Origin: Phytophthora sp. 'mugwort'
Lineage: Eukaryota > Oomycota > Peronosporomycetes > Peronosporales > Peronosporaceae
Direction of reading: 5' to 3'
Length of the DNA stretch: 64,000 nt
Assembly: GCA_033558025.1 (NCBI GenBank)
Contig: JAUCEF010000005.1
Span: 2,790,001-2,854,000 of the forward strand
Shown one piece after another: positions 59,601 to 64,000 of this stretch. The notes beneath the pieces are model-generated. The model was given only the letters and a program-made list of their open reading frames with translations, made no database searches and was not told where the DNA came from. The translations under genes and the position numbers were made by a program. Each line of letters begins with the position of its first letter. The stretch's first letter is position 1.

Positions 59601-59882
59601 GCTCTGCCGCTGAAGGCTGACATGGACGAGAGCCCCGTGTGCTTCCGTTGCCTGAACGGCCTGGTCAGCTCGCAGAATCCAGTGGCACTTAACCTGATGC
59701 CTCAAGTGCTTGACGTGTACGCCAAGGCCCTTGCCCCCACGTCCAGTGTTGAGGAGGAGACGCAGACAGAGGTCAAGGTATGCGTACGTGGCCTGCTCCA
59801 GGCTTACGAGGCTCAGATGAAGGAAGTCATTGCGCAGATGAGCCCGGAAGCCCAGGCTGTTCTAGTTTCGGCCCTAAACTAG
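56640..59882 (+). CDS. IPO4: importin-4-type karyopherin beta (HEAT repeats)
   Basis: Single exon, 1,080 aa (human IPO4 1,081). The N-terminus has the importin-beta entry (TEQIKQAEVALKAYTKQ; VRQLAALMLRKKIFKHWPKL). HEAT repeats run throughout. IPO4-like landmarks include SASYSIGEFIKKKPKTI, RKRKAGVLTLGILSEGCCDF, VREAACFALGQFAEFLQPTI and DEEDEDDHVLRHISIRTDAL. Two acidic loops (about residues 325-335 and 640-650) are typical; a third lies near 820. This family imports histones and ribosomal proteins with Ran-GTP. It has highly regular, GC-rich codon use, unlike its neighbours, suggesting strong expression. IPO4 fits better than IPO5 by length and motif, but a phylogeny would settle it. Confidence 0.88.
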   Translation: MADFTPEQLEACLLQLTHPDTEQIKQAEVALKAYTKQLAAVGGLLTQLQLSAKPEVRQLAALMLRKKIFKHWPKLDATAQAQAKQVLLSRAAEDPVHVVRSTVATLIAALALHEVPAGNWPELMVFINTCANSASVDQREMSMKLLQLLGESMGTSLQPHFNDLKQLFAKALQDPESLKVRVGAMRAACSLVEFLEEADLRGFRDLVPLMITVLQQCVSSGAEAEAVEFMDVFSEIASHPFPILDQAFPQFIELLLQIILAEQLEVSTRASASYSIGEFIKKKPKTIGKKNLVAKIFTTMLDIVAADEAVSCGLISNLLEHEGKADGEDDDEDDESPGHLAQQTLDSLALNVPAKYLNPVVFGICNEYITSQDGRKRKAGVLTLGILSEGCCDFMCQNLNELLPAVYRVAQDADQHVREAACFALGQFAEFLQPTITDHYSDILPIGLTLLDDTSKVIKATALYVLDEITQSMESEQVLPYLETLVTKLVAVLRTGSPQLQKMALDAIGSIAIGAKDAFLPYFPSVAELIQPFWGITDPKFFFLRGAAIECLGYLATALGKEPFRPYFAPSMPFVFSSFELDDSELKEQAFVYFINVSSIFKEEFAPFLEQAATHVLQAIVSDEGLRVMDDEVDVLGGVDSDDEEDEDDHVLRHISIRTDALNSKVRAVAAVEELALNCGGVVFEPYIPKFLEALAPLTEYIHEDVRGAVAEALAALVICSFDASHASSGDVQIWTKGDFNKNILTPNNAVIVSAVMKNLVEELLEDPEQVVVEKAFNAIKAMSARVGPVVTMDHMNELMRVTKTVLAHEHVCQTAHEEEEDEDEEEGGSVLESASELIGVLAKCYGEHFLSAFQELFPALLAFATGLRAVRDRAAAVGCFAEVLRELGPGALGFVESVFPVVLQGLASDNYVLKANSAFCMGILAEISGDKLTSAYEQMLQALRPLFETSGNDEVVTDNACAAVARMIIAGGASLPLEAVLPVFLGALPLKADMDESPVCFRCLNGLVSSQNPVALNLMPQVLDVYAKALAPTSSVEEETQTEVKVCVRGLLQAYEAQMKEVIAQMSPEAQAVLVSALN

Positions 59883-60390
59883 ACCGGCGGGTTTTCTTGG
59901 ATATAGGTAGTATGGGAGCAAGAGGCATGAATAGTATATCGCCGTAGCCTCTCCTCGGCTTTGGTTCTTCATTTTTGATAAGTAGTGAGTAGGTTGGGGA
60001 ATATGTATACAGTTTTCCATTTTCATGCCTTTGGTCTTGATGATAGAGTGTTGCAAGCTGGAAAACGAAATACTTCAAGTACCGCTAATCCTGTTCTAAT
60101 TCCCATACATTGAATTTAGATTTAGTCCTAGATTGAATTTAGATTTAGTAGTAGTAGTAGTACGTATTAGATAATTCACTACTGTAGTATACTACTAACA
60201 TTGTGCTGTATGTGTACTATATATTATGGTATAACATTATGTGGTATCAACCATTATAGAAATTGGCATGAATTAATTAGGACAGGTTAACAGTATGGAT
60301 TCACATTATTTGGGAAACATCCTCGTACACGCGTTACACTACGTATTTCTCTAAGTGGTGTTCACTCGACATGCAGCAAAATAGTGACGT
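59883..60390. other. convergent intergenic region with (TAG)n microsatellite
   Basis: This 508-bp AT-rich spacer lies between the stop codons of importin-4 and the GH81 gene. TTGAATTTAGATTTAGT is repeated directly near 60,112 and 60,134, the second copy running into five TAG units. No gene was seen. Confidence 0.6.
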
Positions 60391-62901
60391 TTAACGTGAC
60401 GTCAACAAGCGTTTCGATGCCACACTAGTCTTCGGGTTAACAATAGGTGTAGCAGTAGTGGAGACTGGTGTGCCGGTAGTGGCGACTGGCGAAGCAGTAG
60501 TTGAAACCGGGATGGTCGTCGTGGCAAGCGGAGAAGAAGTCGCGACGATCCGAGTTCCAGCTGTCACACTTGGACTGGCAGTGGACACTGGAGTCATTAT
60601 AGTCTCCGTAACAACAGTTGAGGTACTGCCGCTAGAGCTGGGTCTGCCCCGAGATGCTGCATTGTATAGAGCCCACGAACGAGTCAGACCGTCGTCCATG
60701 GTGGCCGTCGCCAGCTTTTCCAATGCATCCGCTTGGTTGATGACAGCCTCGTTCACAAGCAGCAGCGAAAGCCACGCGTTGGTCTTGTCATTGCCCATGA
60801 CAATTGCTTCCCTGGACAGGATGTCGTCCCATTCCTCCTGGATAAATGCCGCTGTCCGTACCAAACCGTTGATGGGCGACACGGGGATCATCTGGATGCC
60901 ATGGATGCAGTACTTCTCGGCGCTGAACCACGTCGCATAATCCACCTTATTGTCGAAGAAGATGCCCGTGACGTGATTAGGCACGAATTGAGGAGGGTGA
61001 ACCGTGTTGTCAGATGTCATGAGGAAATAGGTTCGCACGGCACGAGCGTTGAGGCGCAGCATAAGACTGCCCAGGTCCTCCACGGCCTTGTTCTCCGTCA
61101 CCTTGCCCCACAACATCATGCCGTAGTAGAAGTTGACGTCCTCTGAGGTACTCTCCTCGTCCTTGCCATCAGCCATGGGGGTCACACCGTGCGAGTACGA
61201 ATGACCCAAATACCATGCGAAGTGGCGGAACTTCGGGAAGTACGCGTCTTCCGGGCTCGGGTTAGCAACGTCACGGAGCAGTGTCCATACCATGGTCTCT
61301 AACTGTGCCATCCCCGACCATGACGGGTCAAGCTTTTTCAGAATGGCAGACGCCGTCACCCAATAGCCGTAATGATAGTGGTGGTCATTGTACACTCCGT
61401 TGCCAAACTCCACATCTGCATCGTTGGCGGTGAAGACCTGGCTGGTCACAATCCCTTTGTATGCGGTCTCGTATACAAGAGGAGAGCCGAGCGTGTTGTT
61501 AAGGAATGGCTGAATAAGGCCTTCTAACTTCGACAGACAGTTGCTTAACAGTGTAGGGTCCTCGTCCACAATTGCGTTGTCAGCAGCCATCAAGCAGAGC
61601 GAAGCGTATTTCTGGTACGCTTTGCCGTTAAAGTACCAGCTACTTGAGGCCAAGCTCCAGTCGCTATCGATATCACTCTGCAAAGTCGAAAGCAAGTTAA
61701 GCTGTGAGACCACGTCAGATGACAGCTTGTTGGCCGGGTAAAAGTCCACCTCGTCGTCCGCTTCGTTCTCCGTCAGGGTCCAGCTCCCCGACGTCGTCAC
61801 TTGACCGACCATCTGACCGCGGGTACTTGAGTGCAGAACAATGGCTCCACTCGACCGCATGGTGGTGGCATCGCTCATGACGTCCACCTGGTGAGGCAGA
61901 GCAAAGTGAAGAAGACCCGCGCTGTCGCACCCGCTGCCCTCAGTTTCCCACTGTAGCGAGTAGCTGGTCCGGGAATTCACTGTCACATCACCGCCACGGA
62001 TAATACAGGATGAGTAGACATCGTATACACTCTGGTCCTTACTATCCGGAAGAATCGCCACACGAAGCGTGCCAGTGTATGCCGCGCTAGAGACTAGAGC
62101 TGAGCCAGTGCTGTCGATCGCGAAGGACGCGCTCGTATCGCTGGAGTAGACCACCCATGTCTGGTTATTTGGCAGTTGGATGATGTACTTGCCCGCAGTC
62201 GAGTCGTTTATCAAGGTCATGTCGTATTCGGATTCGATGCTAGCGGTGAGACCGGAGTATGTGGCGGAAACGAAAGCCATGCCGTTGACGAGAGATGAAT
62301 CCATACAGCTATCACTGCCCGAGACGCAGGTGCGAACATTGGCACCCATGTCGCTAAACGAGTAGATTTCATAGTCGGGTTTAGTCGACGCGAACTCGAT
62401 CGCCGAAAGCGTGAGGTCGTTGTGGAATGCGTGCAGGTAGTACTTGACGACGCCGTCCACCTCATCAGCCATGCTACGGTACGTGTACGAGTAACAAGCT
62501 TGAAGGCCGTAAGGCGTTTCCTTGGCCAACTTGAGTGCGTACGGGTTGGACCAGGCGGGATTGGCCACTGTGTCGATATCCTCAGTAGTCGTATGGATAA
62601 GGTTGCCCCACCACTTGTTCGTGGGCAGCGGTCGCGTGAGCAAGCCGGAGGCCACGTTGATGATCGGCGCTAACGTCGTCAGGGTGTCATAGCGCTGAAA
62701 AAGGTCGGAAGGTTCATCAGTCGAGAACGGAGCCAGGTAGTCGCTCCTCGACATCGTGCCACCCTTAACTTGTTCGACAGGAGGTTGCACTGTTCCTTGA
62801 TGGTAGCCGCTGCCGGCCTGGGACATCATGATGTCGGCCGACACAGCCGTGACAATAGCGGCCACGGCCATTGCTGCGTGTATCAATTGCGTATTCTTCA
62901 T
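60391..62901 (-). CDS. secreted GH81 endo-beta-1,3-glucanase
   Basis: Single exon, 836 aa from the ATG at 62901. A signal peptide (NTQLIHAAMAVAAIVTAVSA) precedes the mature start. GH81 landmarks: LPTNKWWGNLI near the N-terminus, the catalytic region FGNGVYNDHHYHYGYWVTAS, GHSYSHGVTPMADGKDEEST followed by SEDVNFYYGMMLWG (with the conserved acidic pair), and YCIHGIQMIPVSP. The C-terminal about 90 residues are Thr/Ser/Pro-rich with repeats of (S)TTxxPV(S/A)TT, probably an O-glycosylated wall-associated tail. The enzyme would cut beta-1,3-glucan, the main oomycete wall polymer, and so could serve wall remodelling or attack on other glucans. A longer in-frame start at 63135 would bury the signal peptide, so it was not used. 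Confidence 0.92.
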   Translation of the reverse strand: MKNTQLIHAAMAVAAIVTAVSADIMMSQAGSGYHQGTVQPPVEQVKGGTMSRSDYLAPFSTDEPSDLFQRYDTLTTLAPIINVASGLLTRPLPTNKWWGNLIHTTTEDIDTVANPAWSNPYALKLAKETPYGLQACYSYTYRSMADEVDGVVKYYLHAFHNDLTLSAIEFASTKPDYEIYSFSDMGANVRTCVSGSDSCMDSSLVNGMAFVSATYSGLTASIESEYDMTLINDSTAGKYIIQLPNNQTWVVYSSDTSASFAIDSTGSALVSSAAYTGTLRVAILPDSKDQSVYDVYSSCIIRGGDVTVNSRTSYSLQWETEGSGCDSAGLLHFALPHQVDVMSDATTMRSSGAIVLHSSTRGQMVGQVTTSGSWTLTENEADDEVDFYPANKLSSDVVSQLNLLSTLQSDIDSDWSLASSSWYFNGKAYQKYASLCLMAADNAIVDEDPTLLSNCLSKLEGLIQPFLNNTLGSPLVYETAYKGIVTSQVFTANDADVEFGNGVYNDHHYHYGYWVTASAILKKLDPSWSGMAQLETMVWTLLRDVANPSPEDAYFPKFRHFAWYLGHSYSHGVTPMADGKDEESTSEDVNFYYGMMLWGKVTENKAVEDLGSLMLRLNARAVRTYFLMTSDNTVHPPQFVPNHVTGIFFDNKVDYATWFSAEKYCIHGIQMIPVSPINGLVRTAAFIQEEWDDILSREAIVMGNDKTNAWLSLLLVNEAVINQADALEKLATATMDDGLTRSWALYNAASRGRPSSSGSTSTVVTETIMTPVSTASPSVTAGTRIVATSSPLATTTIPVSTTASPVATTGTPVSTTATPIVNPKTSVASKRLLTSR

Positions 62902-64000
62902 CTGGAAGGAACAACAATACTGCGAGAAGACTGGAGTGGGGTTGCTCTTGCGCGTGCGCACTAAGCAACTGAGTTGGAACTGTAAGTCTCGCGTACGAGT
63001 GCCAAGTTCGCCACCGAGTCGAACAAAGTCCGTTAGCGTCGGATGACCAAGTAAGTCAACAAAGAGCTTGCCTGTTCCTCGTAGATACTGGCACGAGTTT
63101 GACAGGTGCGAGCCACTAAGAAGACGCGCCAACATCTTGGCGCGTATTGGATACTTACGTAAAGATTAAGGTGGCCAGTCTCGGTGCCTGCTCTTTTTAA
63201 CGCCTGTCCATTTCCAGAGGCTGGGCTGGCGTGACCCAAGAAGATCTTGCCCGTCTTGAAGTGAAGTCACGAGACTTTCGCCAGACGCCATTTACTCGCT
63301 CGCCAGTCGAAAAACTTGAGCAGCGGACGGCGCGAATCCAGCTGATGCCGAAATCAGAAAACGCCATCGACCCACTAAAGCGGTGCAAATGAATACACGC
63401 CAGCAGCGCCGACGTACAGTTGGCGCGATGGAAGTGATGTCGGCCGTCTCGCCATCCGTATCAGACCCAAAGCAGTGGCGAGCACATGCGCTGAAGTCAA
63501 ACTGCTTGTCTGAGGACTTCCAGCGGAAGTCAACGAGCGCGGTCGGCATCTGAAAGGGCGGCAAGCAGAGATGCCGTGTTCGGAATGATTACCATCCCGC
63601 TTCAGCACCTGAGTCGCACCCCCCTTTGCTGGGTTCCGTACAAGTGTACGGAAGGCCAACTTACATTCGCTCCAGCCGTCTGTCGCTTTTGCAGATGCAG
63701 ATGCTTGCAAGGTTCAAGTGTTCGTCGAACGTATTGGAAAATATATTAACACATGAAGCACAATATTATTATGAACTTGGTTTGGTTACTATAATTGAAT
63801 TATGTAACAAAATACATCATACATATTTTAATAATGATTCAATATATATTAAATGATTGAAATTAGCGAATTGACATTGCGGAAACATCTAATATATTTT
63901 GACAAGATTTATTAAAACAGATTTCTATTATAAACTACATTAATTGTGTGTTGTAATACTTTTAATTCCGACATCTGCGTGGAACGCCCTAATGGCGCGC
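62902..64000. other. upstream region of GH81 gene and AT-rich window edge
   Basis: The GH81 promoter must lie in 62,902-63,200. A plus-strand open stretch at about 63,200-63,392 (GVTQEDLARLEVKSRDFRQT; AIDPLKRCK before a stop) has no start codon and may be a transposon fragment. From 63,720 the sequence becomes very AT-rich, with no gene seen. Confidence 0.4.

Noticed and set aside
62902..63135. Longer start for the GH81 gene
   Set aside because: The extension places a clear signal peptide inside the protein and has no coding character.

Overview
The window looks like nuclear DNA from an oomycete, most likely Phytophthora or a close relative. Genes are densely packed, with many introns of about 60-100 bp. 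They encode eukaryotic core proteins (SUB2, MFAP1, USB1, importin-4, CSN5, NBS1, NSE3, EI24) and a secreted GH81 glucanase. The repeats are Copia, Gypsy, MULE, Tc5/pogo and PIF1/Helitron-type remnants of the kind common in oomycetes. The exon models were built by hand from GT..AG sites, frame continuity and family conservation.

Left arm (1-10,226): a GT60-like glycosyltransferase that runs off the window edge, a 73-aa tail-anchored protein, MFAP1, the SUB2/UAP56 helicase, a NYN-domain protein and the U6 snRNA exonuclease USB1. Four of these act in RNA metabolism. The SUB2 and NYN genes are divergent. MFAP1/SUB2 and NYN/USB1 are convergent pairs.

Transposon island (about 10.3-28.1 kb): a GATC-rich repeat block, a PIF1-like helicase tail, a decayed Tc5/pogo transposase, a decayed MULE, a Gypsy gag scrap, a plus-strand Copia element with a plausible LTR pair, and a minus-strand Copia element facing it. 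I see no intact host gene here.

Right arm (28.2-63 kb): NSE3 (SMC5/6 complex), a small membrane protein, NBS1 (MRN complex), CSN5 with an unusual JAMM motif, a giant ten-exon ASH-domain gene (about 3,828 aa), a GPALPP/DUF3752 protein, a tail-anchored TPR co-chaperone, an EI24 homologue, an unrecognised protein of about 800 aa with paired CxxC motifs, importin-4 and a GH81 endo-beta-1,3-glucanase. Spacing is tight: convergent stop codons lie only 29-115 bp apart in places, and divergent starts are 125-156 bp apart.

The points most worth a second look are the NYN protein with a C-terminal SUMO-interaction-like motif, the insertion inside the CSN5 JAMM motif, the giant ASH protein, the unrecognised CxxC protein, and a near-perfect 27-bp-arm hairpin at 31.35 kb.
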